Assembly: GCF_907163085.1 (NCBI RefSeq)
Contig: NZ_CAJQTX010000011.1
Span: 186,001-250,000 of the forward strand
Origin: Candidatus Accumulibacter sp. ACC003
GTDB lineage: Bacteria; Pseudomonadota; Gammaproteobacteria; Burkholderiales; Rhodocyclaceae
DNA: 64,000 nucleotides
Direction: 5' to 3'
This document shows positions 10,863 through 21,581 of the stretch, piece by piece (within the stretch, counting starts at the first letter, position 1; every line of letters begins with the position of its first letter). Both the position numbers and the translations under genes were made by a program. The notes under the pieces are model-generated. The model had not been told where the DNA came from and did not search any database. It saw nothing but the letters and a program-made list of their open reading frames with translations.

Positions 10863-11951
10863 ATGGCGCCGCACACGCAGTCCTTACCGTACATCCGGGC
10901 CATTTCGCCCTACCAGCCCGGCAAACCGATTACGCAGCTGGCGCGCGAGCTGGGTTTTGCCGTAGACCAGATCGTCAAGCTGGCGTCCAACGAAAATCCT
11001 CTGGGAATGAGTCCGAAGGCGCGGGCGGCAGTGATCGAGGCGATGGCGACGCTGTCGCGTTACCCGGATGATTTCGAGCTCAAGCACGCGCTGGCCGAGC
11101 GTAGCGGCCTGGGGGTCGAGCGCATCGTTCTCGGCAATGGCTCGAACGACGTGCTTGACCTGGTGGCGCGCGTTTTTCTCGCGCCGGGTCGCTCGGCGGT
11201 CTATTCCGAATACGCTTTTGCCGTCTATCCGCTGGCGACCCTGTCGGCTGGCGCCGAGCCGATCGCCGCGGCCGCCAGTGACTTCTCGCATGACCTCGAG
11301 GCGATGCGGGCGGCGATCCGGCCCGATACCCGGCTGTTGTGGATAGCCAATCCGAACAACCCGACGGGCACCTTGCTGGCGTATCCACAGCTCAAGCTCT
11401 TCCTGCAAGCGCTGCCGCCGGACGTGGTGGCCGTCCTCGACGAAGCCTACAACGAATACCTGCCGCCGGCCGAGCGCGTAGACACTACCGCCTGGCTGGC
11501 CGAAATGCCGAACCTGGTGATCACCCGCACCTTTTCGAAGATCTACGGTATGGCCGGTCTGCGCATCGGTTATGCGCTGACTTCGGCGGCGATCGCCGAC
11601 CTGATGAATCGTGTTCGACAGCCATTCAACTGCAACAACCTGGCGCTGGCCGGCGCCGTCGCGGCTCTCGACGATCACCCGTTCGTCGCTGCCAGCTACG
11701 CGCTCAATCGCGCCGGCATGGAGCAGATCGTCGGCGGACTCAAGCGGCTGGGCTATGGCCACATTCCATCGCACGGCAATTTCGTCACCTTCCGGCTGGC
11801 CGACGCGGCGGCGGTGAACCAGCGGCTGCTCAAGCATGGGGTGATCGTCCGGCCGATCGCCGGCTACGGGATGCCCGATTGGTTGCGCGTGACGATTGGT
11901 ACCGAAAACGAAAATAGCCGCTTCCTGGCGGCGCTGGAGGCGTCAGCATGA
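10863..11951 (+). CDS. hisC: Histidinol-phosphate aminotransferase
   Basis: 362-residue fold-type I PLP aminotransferase acting on imidazole-acetol phosphate in histidine synthesis. The PLP lysine is Lys226 in TRTFSKIYGMAGLRIGYAL; NPNNPTGT and the DEAYNEY strand are also present. The ATG at 10863 was chosen because GCGAGGAACGCC precedes it; an upstream TTG at 10839 is less likely. It sits between pheA and tyrA, so it may also transaminate aromatic keto acids, as some HisC paralogues do. Confidence 0.93.
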   Translation: MAPHTQSLPYIRAISPYQPGKPITQLARELGFAVDQIVKLASNENPLGMSPKARAAVIEAMATLSRYPDDFELKHALAERSGLGVERIVLGNGSNDVLDLVARVFLAPGRSAVYSEYAFAVYPLATLSAGAEPIAAAASDFSHDLEAMRAAIRPDTRLLWIANPNNPTGTLLAYPQLKLFLQALPPDVVAVLDEAYNEYLPPAERVDTTAWLAEMPNLVITRTFSKIYGMAGLRIGYALTSAAIADLMNRVRQPFNCNNLALAGAVAALDDHPFVAASYALNRAGMEQIVGGLKRLGYGHIPSHGNFVTFRLADAAAVNQRLLKHGVIVRPIAGYGMPDWLRVTIGTENENSRFLAALEASA

Positions 11952-11976
11952 TCAACTACGGCAGTGATTGGCGGTC

Positions 11977-12864
11977 ATGAGCGCGACCGCTGCTTTCGAC
12001 AAGGTCGTCGTTTTTGGCGTCGGCCTGATTGGTGGTTCATTCGCACTGGCGCTCAAAGCCGCGGGGCAGGTGGGCGAGGTCGTCGGTTTCGGGCGCAGCC
12101 TGGGTTCGCTGACGCAGGCGCTCGAACTGGGAATTGTCGACCGCGTCGGTTTCAATATCGGCCAGGAGGTGTCGTCTGCCGACCTGGTGCTGATCGCCAC
12201 ACCGGTCGGGACGACGCCGGAAATCATGGCGCGCATTGCCCCCTGCCTGGGGCCGCAGACGGTCGTCACCGACGCCGGCAGTACCAAGGAGGACGTGGTC
12301 GCTGCGGCGCGCGCGAATTTCGGCGAGCGCCTGGGCCAGTTTGTCCCGGCGCATCCGATCGCCGGCGCCGAAAACAGTGGCGCGCTGGCGGCGCGTGCCG
12401 ATCTCTATTGCCACAAGCACGTGGTACTGACGCCGCTGCCGGAAAGCACGCCGGCGAGCATCGCTCGCGTGCGCGCGGCGTGGGAGTGTTGCGGTGGCCT
12501 GATCAGGGAGTTGACGCCGGCCGAGCACGACCGGGTTTTCGCGGCGGTCAGCCATCTACCGCACCTGCTGTCATTTGCCCTGGTACACGAGTTGGCGCGG
12601 CGTGATAACCGCGATTTGCTGTTTGCTTTCGCCGCCAGCGGCTTTCGCGACTTCACCCGGATTGCCGCCAGCCACCCGGAGATGTGGCGCGACATCTGCC
12701 TGGCCAATCGCACGGCCTTGCTCGACGAACTCGACCGCTACCGGGCGCAGCTCGACGACTTGCGGGCAGCCCTGCACGACAACAACGGCGCTCGCCTGCA
12801 CGAGACCTTCGACGTGGCGCGGACAGCGCGGCGGGCGTGGGTCGAGAACAAAACGAAGGACTGA
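11977..12864 (+). CDS. tyrA: Prephenate dehydrogenase
   Basis: 295-residue NAD(P)-dependent enzyme of tyrosine synthesis. The Rossmann loop GVGLIGGS is at residues 14-21, the family motif [10 protein letters not shown] is near residue 127, and [12 protein letters not shown] contains the conserved His region. No chorismate mutase or ACT domain is fused. The ATG at 11977 is preferred to the TTG at 11968. The stop lies two bases before the aroA-cmk GTG start. Confidence 0.93.
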   Translation: MSATAAFDKVVVFGVGLIGGSFALALKAAGQVGEVVGFGRSLGSLTQALELGIVDRVGFNIGQEVSSADLVLIATPVGTTPEIMARIAPCLGPQTVVTDAGSTKEDVVAAARANFGERLGQFVPAHPIAGAENSGALAARADLYCHKHVVLTPLPESTPASIARVRAAWECCGGLIRELTPAEHDRVFAAVSHLPHLLSFALVHELARRDNRDLLFAFAASGFRDFTRIAASHPEMWRDICLANRTALLDELDRYRAQLDDLRAALHDNNGARLHETFDVARTARRAWVENKTKD

Positions 12865-12866
12865 CC

Positions 12867-14852
12867 GTGGACTTTCTTGACCTGCCGCAGCTCGTCACGG
12901 CCGGCGGCAGCGTTCGCCTGCCCGGCTCGAAGAGTATCTCCAACCGCGTACTGCTGCTGGCGGCGCTCGCCGAGGGCGAAACCGAGGTTCGCCAGTTGCT
13001 GCACTCCGACGACACGGCGCGCATGCTCGAGACGCTGCGGACACTCGGCGTGCGCATCGCAACGGTGGCCGAAAACACGCTTCGCGTCAGCGGTGTCGCC
13101 GGCGTTTTCCCGGTGCGCCGGGCCGACCTCTTTCTCGGCAACGCCGGTACGGCTTTGCGGCCGCTGACCGCGGTCCTGGCGCTGGCTGGCGGCGATTACC
13201 GACTCGCCGGTGTCGCGCGCATGCACGAGCGACCGATCGCCGACCTGGTCGATGGCTTGCGGCAGCTGGGCGCCGAGATCAGCTACCTCGAGGAGCAGGG
13301 CTTTCCGCCCTTGGCGATTGCGCCGCCGCGGGCACCTGCGACGCCGCGTTCGTTGGCGCTGGATCAGGCCGCGGCCGAGGTCGTGACGCTGCGCGGCGAC
13401 GTCTCGAGCCAGTTTCTCAGCGGTCTGCTGATGGCCTTGCCACTGCGTGCTGTGGCGACGACGGTGGAAGTCGTTGGTGAGCTGATTTCTCGACCCTACG
13501 TCGATCTCACGTTGGCGACCATGGCACGTTTTGGTGTCTCGGTACGGCGTGACGGCAGCCAGCGCTTCACGGTTGCCGCTGACAGTGCCTACCATTCGCC
13601 GGGCGTCGTCGAGGTCGAGGGTGACGCCTCGTCGGCGTCGTACTTCCTGGCCCTCGGGGCGATTGGCGGTGGCCCGGTGCGCGTTGCCGGCGTCGGTCGC
13701 GATTCGCTCCAGGGCGACGTGCGTTTTGCCGACGCGCTGGCGGCGATGGGCGCGACGATTACTTTTGGTGCCGACTGCATCGAAGCGTCGGCGCCGGCGA
13801 CGGGCAAGCTGCGCGGCATCGAGCTCGACTGCAATCACATTCCGGATTCGGCGATGACGCTGGCCATCGTCGCGCTGTTTGCCGAAGGGCCGAGCACCTT
13901 GCGCAACATCGCCAGTTGGCGAGTCAAGGAAACCGATCGCATCGCGGCGATGGCCACCGAATTGCGCAAGCTGGGGGCGACGGTCGACGCCGGCGACGAC
14001 TTCATCCGCGTTTGGCCGCCGCTCAAGGGCCAGGGTCTGCGGCCGGCGGTCATCGACACCTACGATGACCACCGCATGGCGATGTGTTTTTCGTTGGCGG
14101 CGCTGGCGACGCCACTGCGGATCAACAACCCGCAGACCGTCGCCAAGACCTTCCCGGATTATTTTGCGTGCTTCGCCAAGCTCACACAGCCGGTACCCGT
14201 GGTCGCCATCGACGGCACCTCGGCTTCGGGCAAAGGGACGGTCGCCGCGCGGGTCGCCGCGGCGCTCGGCTGGCATTACCTCGACTCTGGCGCGCTCTAT
14301 CGGCTGACCGCGCTGGCCGCTCGCCGGGCTGGGGTCGACTGGCACGACGAGGCCGGCGTGGCGGCGATTGCCGCTGCACTCGACGCCAGTTTCGCTGGCG
14401 GCGCGATGACCCTGTCGGGCGACGATGTCGGTGACGCCATCCGCAGCGAGGAGATCTCGGCGGGCGCTTCTCTGGTGGCGGCAATTCCCGCCGTGCGGGC
14501 AGCGCTGTTGTTCAGGCAGCGGGCGTTTCGCCGACATCCCGGACTGGTGGCCGACGGGCGCGACATGGGCGCGGTGGTGTTCCCTGATTCGCTGACCAAG
14601 GTCTTCCTCACCGCGGCTGTCGAGGTGCGCGCGGAGAGACGTCATAAGCAGTTGATCGAAAAAGGAATCGCTGCTAATATTGCAGCCCTCTTGCGAGATT
14701 TGCGCGAACGTGACGAACGCGATAGTCAACGTAGCGTCGCGCCGATGCAGCAGAGTGCGGATGCTGAATTGCTCGACACGACAAACCTGACCATCGCCAG
14801 TGCGGTGGGGCAGGTGCTGGACTGGGTCAACAAGGTCTCCGAACAAGGGTGA
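12867..14852 (+). CDS. aroA-cmk: Fused EPSP synthase / cytidylate kinase
   Basis: One uninterrupted 661-codon frame. Residues 1 to about 438 are 3-phosphoshikimate 1-carboxyvinyltransferase ([48 protein letters not shown]). From about 443 the chain is cytidylate kinase, with the P-loop GTSASGKGT at 450-458 and [12 protein letters not shown] later. These enzymes serve shikimate and pyrimidine nucleotide metabolism and are usually separate adjacent genes; fused forms are annotated in some Betaproteobacteria. The linker is only a few residues (LTQPVP). Start is the GTG at 12867, two bases after tyrA; the frame is open upstream but lies inside tyrA. Confidence 0.93.
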   Translation: MDFLDLPQLVTAGGSVRLPGSKSISNRVLLLAALAEGETEVRQLLHSDDTARMLETLRTLGVRIATVAENTLRVSGVAGVFPVRRADLFLGNAGTALRPLTAVLALAGGDYRLAGVARMHERPIADLVDGLRQLGAEISYLEEQGFPPLAIAPPRAPATPRSLALDQAAAEVVTLRGDVSSQFLSGLLMALPLRAVATTVEVVGELISRPYVDLTLATMARFGVSVRRDGSQRFTVAADSAYHSPGVVEVEGDASSASYFLALGAIGGGPVRVAGVGRDSLQGDVRFADALAAMGATITFGADCIEASAPATGKLRGIELDCNHIPDSAMTLAIVALFAEGPSTLRNIASWRVKETDRIAAMATELRKLGATVDAGDDFIRVWPPLKGQGLRPAVIDTYDDHRMAMCFSLAALATPLRINNPQTVAKTFPDYFACFAKLTQPVPVVAIDGTSASGKGTVAARVAAALGWHYLDSGALYRLTALAARRAGVDWHDEAGVAAIAAALDASFAGGAMTLSGDDVGDAIRSEEISAGASLVAAIPAVRAALLFRQRAFRRHPGLVADGRDMGAVVFPDSLTKVFLTAAVEVRAERRHKQLIEKGIAANIAALLRDLRERDERDSQRSVAPMQQSADAELLDTTNLTIASAVGQVLDWVNKVSEQG

Positions 14853-15011
14853 AACGGCGCTTGCCGTTGGCCCAAGGTGTTACCAGTTCCACGCGTCGTT
14901 CCGTCTGCCCAGCGGTAAGTTCGCCTCAGGGTGTGATGGTGTCGTGTCCTCGCTGCCGGTTCTGCTGAGGCGTCGGTAGCGGTTGGGGCTGGTGATGATT
15001 TTCAACTCACC

Positions 15012-15025
15012 CCGCAGCTCTGCGG
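15012..15025 (+). promoter_or_regulatory. Hairpin in the rpsA leader
   Basis: CCGCAGCTCTGCGG is a perfect inverted repeat (5-bp stem, GCTC loop) ending 18 bases before the rpsA ATG. The 191-base gap between cmk and rpsA holds no gene. rpsA genes lack a strong Shine-Dalgarno and are autoregulated by S1 through leader structure, so this hairpin may take part. The regulatory role is inferred. Confidence 0.4.
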
Positions 15026-15043
15026 TTAGGTAACTCAATCCAT

Positions 15044-16741
15044 ATGTCAGACAATCCCACAATGCAAGAAAGCTTTGCCGATCTTTTCGAAGAAAGCCTC
15101 GGACGCCAGGAAATGCGCCCAGGCGAGGTCATCACCGCCGAAGTGGTGCGCATCGACCAGAATTTTGTCGTGGTCAATGCCGGCCTCAAGTCCGAGAGCT
15201 ATATTGACCTCGAAGAATTCCTGAGCGATCAGGGTGAATTGGAAGTCGGTGTCGGTGACTTCGTCCAGGTGGCCATCGAGCAGCTGGAGAACGGCTTCGG
15301 TGAAACGCGCCTGTCACGTGACCGGGCCAAACGCGTCGCCGCGTGGAATGCGCTGGAGCTGGCGCTGAACGACGGTAGCCTGGTCGCCGGTACGATCACC
15401 GGCAAGGTCAAGGGCGGTTTGACGGTGATGACCAACGGCGTTCGCGCCTTCCTGCCGGGTTCGCTGGTCGATATGCGGCCGGTCAAGGACACCACGCCGT
15501 ACGAAGGCAAGACCTACGAGTTCAAGGTCATCAAGCTCGACCGCAAGCGTAATAACGTCGTGGTTTCGCGCCGCGCCGTTCTCGAAGCGAGCGTCGGTGA
15601 AGAGCGTGATGCACTGCTGGCAGCGCTCAAGGAAGGCAGCATCGTCAAGGGTGTGGTCAAGAACATCACCGATTACGGCGCTTTCGTCGATCTCGGCGGC
15701 ATCGATGGCCTGCTGCATATTACGGACCTGGCATGGCGCCGCGTTCGTCATCCCTCCGAAGTCCTCGCGGTCGGCGACGAGCTGCAGGCCAAGATCCTCA
15801 AGTTCGATCAGGAAAAGAACCGTGTTTCGCTGGGTCTCAAGCAACTTGGCGAAGATCCGTGGGTGGGTATCTCCCGCCGCTATCCGTCGTCTACCCGCCT
15901 CTTCGGCAAAGTCACCAATCTCACCGATTACGGCGCCTTTGTCGAGATCGAGCAGGGTATCGAAGGTCTGGTGCACGTCTCCGAGATGGACTGGACAAAC
16001 AAGAACGTGCATCCGTCCAAAGTCGTCCAGCTGGGTGACGAAGTCGAAGTGATGATCCTCGAAATCGATGAAGATCGGCGTCGTATTTCCCTGGGTATGA
16101 AGCAGTGCGCTGCCAACCCGTGGGACGACTTCTCGATGAATTACAAGAAGGGTGATCGCGTCCGCGGCGCGATCAAGTCGATCACCGACTTTGGTGTATT
16201 CATCGGCTTGCCAGGCGGCATTGACGGGCTGGTCCATCTGTCCGACCTGTCGTGGTCGCTTCCCGGCGAAGAAGCAATTCGCAACTTCAAGAAGGGCGAC
16301 GAGGTGGATGCGGTGGTGCTGGCCATCGATACCGACAAGGAGCGAATTTCGCTGGGTATCAAGCAGCTCGACGGCGATCCCTACACCAGCTATATCGCGA
16401 CCCACGAGAAGAGCAGCGTCGTCCGCGGGGTGGTCAAGTCGGTTGATGCGCGTGGCGCAGTGGTGATGCTCGATGGCGACATGGAGGGCTACCTGCGTGC
16501 TTCGGAAGTGTCGCGTGACCGGATTGACGATCTGACCAAGGTGTACAAGGAAGGCGATACGCTCGAAGCGATGATTATCAACGTCGATCGCAAGACTCGT
16601 TCGATCAGCTTGTCGATCAAAGCCAAGGATCAGGCCGAGCAGAACGAGGCGATGCAGAAGTTCTCTGCCGATAACAGCGCCAGTTCGGGCACCACCAACC
16701 TTGGTGCTTTGCTCAAAGCCAAGCTGAACAATCCCCAGTAG
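15044..16741 (+). CDS. rpsA: 30S ribosomal protein S1
   Basis: 565 residues with six S1 RNA-binding repeats, seen as recurring motifs such as [39 protein letters not shown] and [21 protein letters not shown]. The protein binds mRNA leaders on the 30S subunit. The ATG at 15044 gives the short Ser/Thr/Pro lead-in usual in Betaproteobacteria before [11 protein letters not shown]; the ATG at 15062 is the alternative. No strong Shine-Dalgarno is present, as is usual for rpsA. ihfB follows after nine bases. Confidence 0.97.
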   Translation: MSDNPTMQESFADLFEESLGRQEMRPGEVITAEVVRIDQNFVVVNAGLKSESYIDLEEFLSDQGELEVGVGDFVQVAIEQLENGFGETRLSRDRAKRVAAWNALELALNDGSLVAGTITGKVKGGLTVMTNGVRAFLPGSLVDMRPVKDTTPYEGKTYEFKVIKLDRKRNNVVVSRRAVLEASVGEERDALLAALKEGSIVKGVVKNITDYGAFVDLGGIDGLLHITDLAWRRVRHPSEVLAVGDELQAKILKFDQEKNRVSLGLKQLGEDPWVGISRRYPSSTRLFGKVTNLTDYGAFVEIEQGIEGLVHVSEMDWTNKNVHPSKVVQLGDEVEVMILEIDEDRRRISLGMKQCAANPWDDFSMNYKKGDRVRGAIKSITDFGVFIGLPGGIDGLVHLSDLSWSLPGEEAIRNFKKGDEVDAVVLAIDTDKERISLGIKQLDGDPYTSYIATHEKSSVVRGVVKSVDARGAVVMLDGDMEGYLRASEVSRDRIDDLTKVYKEGDTLEAMIINVDRKTRSISLSIKAKDQAEQNEAMQKFSADNSASSGTTNLGALLKAKLNNPQ

Positions 16742-16750
16742 GGTTGGTAG

Positions 16751-17044
16751 ATGACCAAGTCAGACCTTATCGGCCAGTTGGCCGGGCGCTTCCCTCAACT
16801 GGTCGCCAAGGATGCGGACTTGTCAGTAAAAATGATTCTCGAGGCGATGGCCGAGGCCCTGGGCAAAGGTGATCGCATCGAGATTCGCGGCTTCGGAAGT
16901 TTCGCGTTGAACTATCGGCCGCCACGAGTAGGCCGCAATCCCAAATCGGGCGAGAAGGTTGATGTCCCGGAAAAGTGGGTGCCGCATTTCAAGGCAGGCA
17001 AGGAATTGCGGGAGCGCGTCGACGGTGTGCTGGATTTGATCTGA
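16751..17044 (+). CDS. ihfB: Integration host factor subunit beta
   Basis: 97-residue HU-family DNA-bending protein. The N-terminal TKSDLI start, the arm motif [30 protein letters not shown] and the location directly after rpsA identify the IHF beta subunit. It forms a heterodimer with IhfA, which is encoded elsewhere. A stable hairpin follows 29 bases downstream. Confidence 0.95.
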   Translation: MTKSDLIGQLAGRFPQLVAKDADLSVKMILEAMAEALGKGDRIEIRGFGSFALNYRPPRVGRNPKSGEKVDVPEKWVPHFKAGKELRERVDGVLDLI

Positions 17045-17072
17045 TTGCTCTGTGGTCTGCTATGTCGGTCTG

Positions 17073-17098
17073 CGGGCGGCAACGAAAGTTGTCGCCCG
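17073..17098 (+). terminator. Hairpin after ihfB
   Basis: CGGGCGGCAAC-GAAA-GTTGTCGCCCG forms an 11-bp stem with one G-U wobble and a GAAA tetraloop, followed by GTTTCC. The T run is short, so it may be a partial terminator or attenuator limiting readthrough into lapA-lapB. Confidence 0.5.
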
Positions 17099-17119
17099 TT
17101 TCCTGCGATAAGGTGATTG

Positions 17120-17401
17120 ATGAGTTCTGTGATGTGGTTTCTGAGAATTATCCTGTTTCTCGTTATTTTTGCGTTCGCCATAAAGAACACCGACCCGGTG
17201 GGCGTTCGCTTCTTCCTTGACACCGTCTGGCAGGCACCCCTGGTGATTGTTCTGCTGGCTTCTTTCGCCGGCGGCGCGGTGTTTGCGGCACTGTCCTTGT
17301 TTACCACGCTGTTTTCTCAGCGTCGCGAAGTGGCCCGGCTGAAGCGTGCGCTCAGGGTGGCGCAGACCAGCGTCGTCGGCCCGCAGGGGCACCAGATGTG
17401 A
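17120..17401 (+). CDS. lapA: LapA-family membrane protein (DUF1049)
   Basis: 93 residues with two hydrophobic helices (about 3-22 and 40-62) and a basic, coiled C-terminus (FSQRREVARLKRALR). The FAIKNTDPVGVRFF motif is typical of LapA/YciS. In E. coli LapA works with LapB to control lipopolysaccharide synthesis at the inner membrane. The ATG at 17120 is preceded by AAGGTGA; a TTG one codon earlier is less likely. lapB follows. Confidence 0.85.
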   Translation: MSSVMWFLRIILFLVIFAFAIKNTDPVGVRFFLDTVWQAPLVIVLLASFAGGAVFAALSLFTTLFSQRREVARLKRALRVAQTSVVGPQGHQM

Positions 17402-17444
17402 CGCCGCCCGGGAAGCAAGCGGTGGGTGGCCTGAAGTCGACGCC

Positions 17445-18614
17445 ATGATCGAGTTCGAGTACTGGCAGCTGCTGCTTTTTCCCCTGTTTTTCGGGCTGGG
17501 CTGGGCGGCCGCCCGGATCGATATCCGGCACCTCGTGAAGGAGTCGCGCGCGCTGCCGCGCTCGTATTTCCAGGGCCTTAATTTCCTGCTCAACGAGCAG
17601 CCCGATCGCGCCATCGAGGCTTTCGTTGAAGCCGTCAAGGTCGATCCACAGACTATCGAAATCCACTTCGCGCTTGGTAGCCTGTTCCGTCGCCGCGGTG
17701 AAACCGAGCGTGCGATCCGCATGCATCAGCATCTGGTCGACCGTGACGATCTTGCCGAAGACCTGAAGCTGCAGGCGCTGGCCGAACTGGGGCAGGACTA
17801 TCTCAAGGCGGGCCTGCTCGACGGTGCTGAAGCGGTGTTCGAGAAGTTGCGCGACTCGGCGATGGCCGAAGACGCCAAGCGCAACCTGCTCGAGATCTAT
17901 CAGCTCGAAAAAGACTGGGAGAAGGCAATAGCCATCGCCTCCGAGCTGCCGGACTTCGCCTCGCACCGGGAAATCGCCGAATACTATTGCGAGCTGGCCG
18001 CCGCCGAAATGATCCGCTCGCGCCGGGAGCTGGCGGCAAGCTACCTGCAGACCGCACTCGAACGCAACCGCAAGTGCGTTCGCGCCAGCCTTCTCCAGGG
18101 TGATCTGCTCTTCCAGCAGGATCAGTTCGCTGCCGCGATCGCGTCGTGGCAGCGCATCGAGCAGCAGGATCCGACTTATCTGGCGCTGGTCGCCAAGCGC
18201 TTGCTCGACGCTTTTCGCCAGCAGGATCGCCGCGAGGCGGGTCTGCAGCTCTTGCGCGGCTATCTTGAGCATTACCCATCGCTGGACCTGCTCGACGTCG
18301 TCTTTCAGCTGGTACTCGAGAGCGGTGGGCCGGAAGCGGCGTACCGGCTGGTTCGCGACGAGCTGCGACGCAATCCGACGCTGCTCGGCTTCGACAAGCT
18401 GTTGGAGGCGAGACTGCTCTTCGCCTCGCCGGAAATTCGTCCCGACCTCGACCTGGCCAAGGGCATCGTGCAGGGCTACACCCGCCGCCTGGCACGCTAT
18501 CGGTGCGATAATTGCGGCTTCAAGGCGCGCCAGTTCTATTGGCGTTGCCCGGCTTGTGGTGGTTGGGAAACCTACTCACCGAAGCGCACCGAAGAATTCG
18601 ATCTGACGCCTTAG
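17445..18614 (+). CDS. lapB: Lipopolysaccharide assembly protein LapB (YciM)
   Basis: 389 residues, the usual LapB length. An N-terminal membrane anchor (YWQLLLFPLFFGLGWAAARID) is followed by a series of tetratricopeptide repeats and a C-terminal rubredoxin-like zinc/iron site, CDNCG...CPACGGW, near residues 353-370. LapB directs FtsH-dependent turnover of LpxC and so sets LPS levels. That fits its place between lapA and the heptose genes, and hflK/hflC earlier in the window act on the same protease. Confidence 0.93.
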   Translation: MIEFEYWQLLLFPLFFGLGWAAARIDIRHLVKESRALPRSYFQGLNFLLNEQPDRAIEAFVEAVKVDPQTIEIHFALGSLFRRRGETERAIRMHQHLVDRDDLAEDLKLQALAELGQDYLKAGLLDGAEAVFEKLRDSAMAEDAKRNLLEIYQLEKDWEKAIAIASELPDFASHREIAEYYCELAAAEMIRSRRELAASYLQTALERNRKCVRASLLQGDLLFQQDQFAAAIASWQRIEQQDPTYLALVAKRLLDAFRQQDRREAGLQLLRGYLEHYPSLDLLDVVFQLVLESGGPEAAYRLVRDELRRNPTLLGFDKLLEARLLFASPEIRPDLDLAKGIVQGYTRRLARYRCDNCGFKARQFYWRCPACGGWETYSPKRTEEFDLTP

Positions 18615-18697
18615 GGGGATTATGTTGCCTGTCACCGAGCCCGACCGCGGGCGTTGCCGCCTGGCGAGCGCCGCTCGCCCTGCCAAGACAGGCCGCG

Positions 18698-19630
18698 ATG
18701 GACCTCGGTAGTCTGTCGGCCGCGCGGCTGCTGATCGTCGGCGACGTAATGCTGGATCGCTATTGGTTCGGTGACGTGGAGCGCATCTCGCCCGAGGCGC
18801 CGGTGCCGGTGGTCAAGGTGACGCGTCGCGAAGAGCGCCCGGGCGGCGCCGCCAATGTGGCGCGCAACGTCGCCGCTCTCGGCGCGCGCGTCGGCCTGTT
18901 GTCGGTCGTCGGCAACGACGAGGCGGGCAGGGCGCTCCAGAAGCTGCTGGAAGACAGCCGGATCGATGTCGGCCTGCACGTCGATCCGGCAATCAGTACC
19001 ACGGTCAAGCTGCGCGTCATCGGTCGCCAGCAACAGTTGTTGCGCATCGATTTCGAAACGTCTCCGTCACATGAGGTGTTGCGCGCCAAGCTTGTCGAAT
19101 TCGAGTCGCGCCTGCCCGACTGCGACGCAGTCATCCTTTCCGACTACGGCAAGGGCGGCTTGACGCATATCGGCGAAATGATCCGCCTGGCGCGGGCTGC
19201 CGGCAAGAAGGTGCTGGTCGATCCCAAGGGCGACGATTTTTCGAAGTACGCCGGGGCGACCGTCATCACTCCGAATCGTGGCGAGTTGCGGGCGGTGATC
19301 GGTCGCTGGCACGACGAGGATGAGCTGGCTCGCAAGGTGGCCAGGCTGCGCAGCGAGCTGTGCCTGGAGGCTTTGCTGGTGACCCGCAGCGAGGAGGGGA
19401 TGTCGCTCTTCCATGCGGCGGGTGCCGTGCATCAGCAGGCGGTGGCGAGAGAGGTTTTTGATGTGTCGGGTGCCGGCGATACGGTCATCGCTACGCTGGC
19501 GGTGATGCTGGCGTGTGGCGCCAGTTGGTCGGACGCGGTGCATGCGGCGAACGTTGCCGCTGGCGTCGTGGTCGGCAAGCTCGGGACGGCGGTGGTCAGC
19601 TGTGCCGAGCTTGATGCGGCATTGAGGTGA
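18698..19630 (+). CDS. rfaE1: D-glycero-beta-D-manno-heptose-7-phosphate kinase
   Basis: 310-residue PfkB/ribokinase-family enzyme for the LPS inner-core heptose precursor. It has the motifs GDVMLDRYWFGDVERISPEA, GGAANVARN and the C-terminal DVSGAGDTV anion-hole/catalytic Asp. Only the kinase domain is present; the cytidylyltransferase-like half of E. coli HldE is missing and is usually a separate rfaE2 gene in Betaproteobacteria. The start at 18698 matches the family N-terminus. Confidence 0.92.
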   Translation: MDLGSLSAARLLIVGDVMLDRYWFGDVERISPEAPVPVVKVTRREERPGGAANVARNVAALGARVGLLSVVGNDEAGRALQKLLEDSRIDVGLHVDPAISTTVKLRVIGRQQQLLRIDFETSPSHEVLRAKLVEFESRLPDCDAVILSDYGKGGLTHIGEMIRLARAAGKKVLVDPKGDDFSKYAGATVITPNRGELRAVIGRWHDEDELARKVARLRSELCLEALLVTRSEEGMSLFHAAGAVHQQAVAREVFDVSGAGDTVIATLAVMLACGASWSDAVHAANVAAGVVVGKLGTAVVSCAELDAALR

Positions 19631-19644
19631 GGTGAGTCCAGTCC

Positions 19645-20649
19645 ATGTATACCATCGTAACGGGTGCCGCCGGCTTCATCGGCGCCAACCTCATCAAAGC
19701 GCTGAACGAACGCGGGCTGCGGCGGATCATCGCCGTCGATAACCTGCGCAAGGCGGACAAGTTCCGGAACCTTGTCGATTGCGATATCGCCGATTACATC
19801 GACAAGCAGGAATTCCTCGAACGCTTGCTGGCCGGCGATTTCGATGGCGACGTCAACGCCATTCTCCATCAGGGGGCGTGCTCGGATACCATGGAGATGG
19901 ACGGCCGCTATATGATGGAAAACAACTATCGTTATTCGCTGGCGCTGCTCGACTGGTGTCTCGACCAGGAAGTGCCCTTCCTCTACGCGTCGAGTGCGGC
20001 GACCTACGGCGGTGGCGCGACGTTCAGCGAAGAGCGGCAGTACGAGGCGCCGCTGAACGTTTACGGCTATTCCAAGTTTCTCTTCGATCAGATCGTCCGC
20101 CAGCGCCTGGCGGCGGCTGGTGGCGCCAATTCGCAGGTCGTCGGTTTCCGCTATTTCAATGTGTACGGTCCACGCGAGTCGCACAAGGAGCGCATGGCTT
20201 CGGTCGCCTTTCACCACTACCAGCAGTTTCGCAGCGACGGCAAGGTCAAGCTCTTTGCCGGCTGCGACGGCTACGCCGATGGTCAGCAGCAGCGCGACTT
20301 CGTTTATGTCGACGACGTGGTGAGGGTCAACCTCCATTTTCTCGATCAGCCACAGACCTCGGGAATCTTCAACGTTGGCAGCGGGCGCGCGCAAAGCTTC
20401 AACGAGCTGGCGGTGGCCAACGTCAATGCCTGCCGGGCGCTGTCAGGGGAGCCGCCACTGGCGCTCGCCGAATTGGTGCGGCAGGGTCTGATCGAGTACA
20501 TCCCGTTCCCGCCGGCGCTCAGGGGAAAATACCAGAGCTTCACGCAGGCCAACCTGGCGAAGTTGCGCCAGGCGGGCTACGAGCAGCGCTTCGCCGGCGT
20601 CGAAGATGGTGTTCCGCAGTATGTCAAGTGGTTGAGTGCCGGTGGATAA
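19645..20649 (+). CDS. hldD: ADP-L-glycero-D-manno-heptose 6-epimerase
   Basis: 334-residue short-chain dehydrogenase-type epimerase completing ADP-heptose synthesis for the LPS core. It has the NAD(P)-binding [11 protein letters not shown] at residues 6-16 and the catalytic YGYSK (Tyr140/Lys144). It follows rfaE1 by 14 bases and overlaps the cysM start by 14 bases. Confidence 0.95.
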   Translation: MYTIVTGAAGFIGANLIKALNERGLRRIIAVDNLRKADKFRNLVDCDIADYIDKQEFLERLLAGDFDGDVNAILHQGACSDTMEMDGRYMMENNYRYSLALLDWCLDQEVPFLYASSAATYGGGATFSEERQYEAPLNVYGYSKFLFDQIVRQRLAAAGGANSQVVGFRYFNVYGPRESHKERMASVAFHHYQQFRSDGKVKLFAGCDGYADGQQQRDFVYVDDVVRVNLHFLDQPQTSGIFNVGSGRAQSFNELAVANVNACRALSGEPPLALAELVRQGLIEYIPFPPALRGKYQSFTQANLAKLRQAGYEQRFAGVEDGVPQYVKWLSAGG

Positions 20650-21541
20650 GACACTCGAGGATTACGTCGGCGAGACGCCGTTGGTGCGCCTCAAACGCTT
20701 GCCAGGCGCCGCCTGCGAGGCGCGCGGCAATCTCGTTCTGGCCAAGCTTGAAGGCAACAATCCGGCCGGTTCGGTGAAGGACAGGCCGGCGCTGTCGATG
20801 ATCTCGCGTGCCGAACAGCGTGGCGACATCAAGCCCGGCGACACCCTGATCGAGGCGACGTCGGGCAATACCGGCATTGCTCTGGCGATGGCCGCGGCAC
20901 TGCGCGGCTACCGGATGATCCTGGTGATGCCGGAGAACCAGAGCGTCGAACGGCGGCAGACGATGCGGGCTTTTGGTGCCGAGCTGGTACTGACGCCTCG
21001 CGACGGCGGCATGGAGTCGGCACGCGACGTCGCCGAGGGCCTGCGTCGCGATGGCCGTGGCATCATCCTCGATCAGTTCGCCAATCCCGACAACCCCCTG
21101 GCGCACTACGAAGGGACGGGGCCCGAGTTGTGGCGTCAGACCAACGGGCGAATCACGCATTTCGTCAGCAGCATGGGCACTACCGGCACGATCATGGGCG
21201 TCTCGCGCTACCTCAAGGAGCAGAACGCTGGCGTCTGCATCGTCGGCTGCCAACCCGAAGATGGCTCGCAGATCCCGGGCATCCGCAAATGGCCGGAAGC
21301 CTACCTGCCGAAGATCTTCGAGAGCACGCGGGTCGACCGTATCGAATCCGTCTCGCAGGGTGAGGCTGAAGAAATGACTCGCCGCCTGGCCAGAGACGAG
21401 GGCATCTTTGCCGGCATTTCGTCCGGTGGCGCGCTGGCCGTCGCCTTGCGGCTGGCCGGCGAACTCGACAACGCGACGATTGTCACCATCGTTTGTGATC
21501 GTGGTGACCGTTACCTGTCGACCGGCGTCTTTCCGGCTTGA
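20636..21541 (+). CDS. cysM: Cysteine synthase B
   Basis: 301-residue fold-type II PLP enzyme making cysteine from O-acetylserine (or O-phosphoserine in some relatives) and sulfide or thiosulfate. The PLP lysine is Lys48 in [10 protein letters not shown]; the substrate loop [12 protein letters not shown] and the C-terminal GISSGGALA are also seen. The [12 protein letters not shown] context favours CysM over CysK. Start is GTG at 20636, or GTG at 20642; both overlap hldD. Confidence 0.92.
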   Translation: MPVDKTLEDYVGETPLVRLKRLPGAACEARGNLVLAKLEGNNPAGSVKDRPALSMISRAEQRGDIKPGDTLIEATSGNTGIALAMAAALRGYRMILVMPENQSVERRQTMRAFGAELVLTPRDGGMESARDVAEGLRRDGRGIILDQFANPDNPLAHYEGTGPELWRQTNGRITHFVSSMGTTGTIMGVSRYLKEQNAGVCIVGCQPEDGSQIPGIRKWPEAYLPKIFESTRVDRIESVSQGEAEEMTRRLARDEGIFAGISSGGALAVALRLAGELDNATIVTIVCDRGDRYLSTGVFPA

Positions 21542-21581
21542 GAAAATCTGGAGAAGCGTTTGCGGAGCGCTTGAGAAGCCG

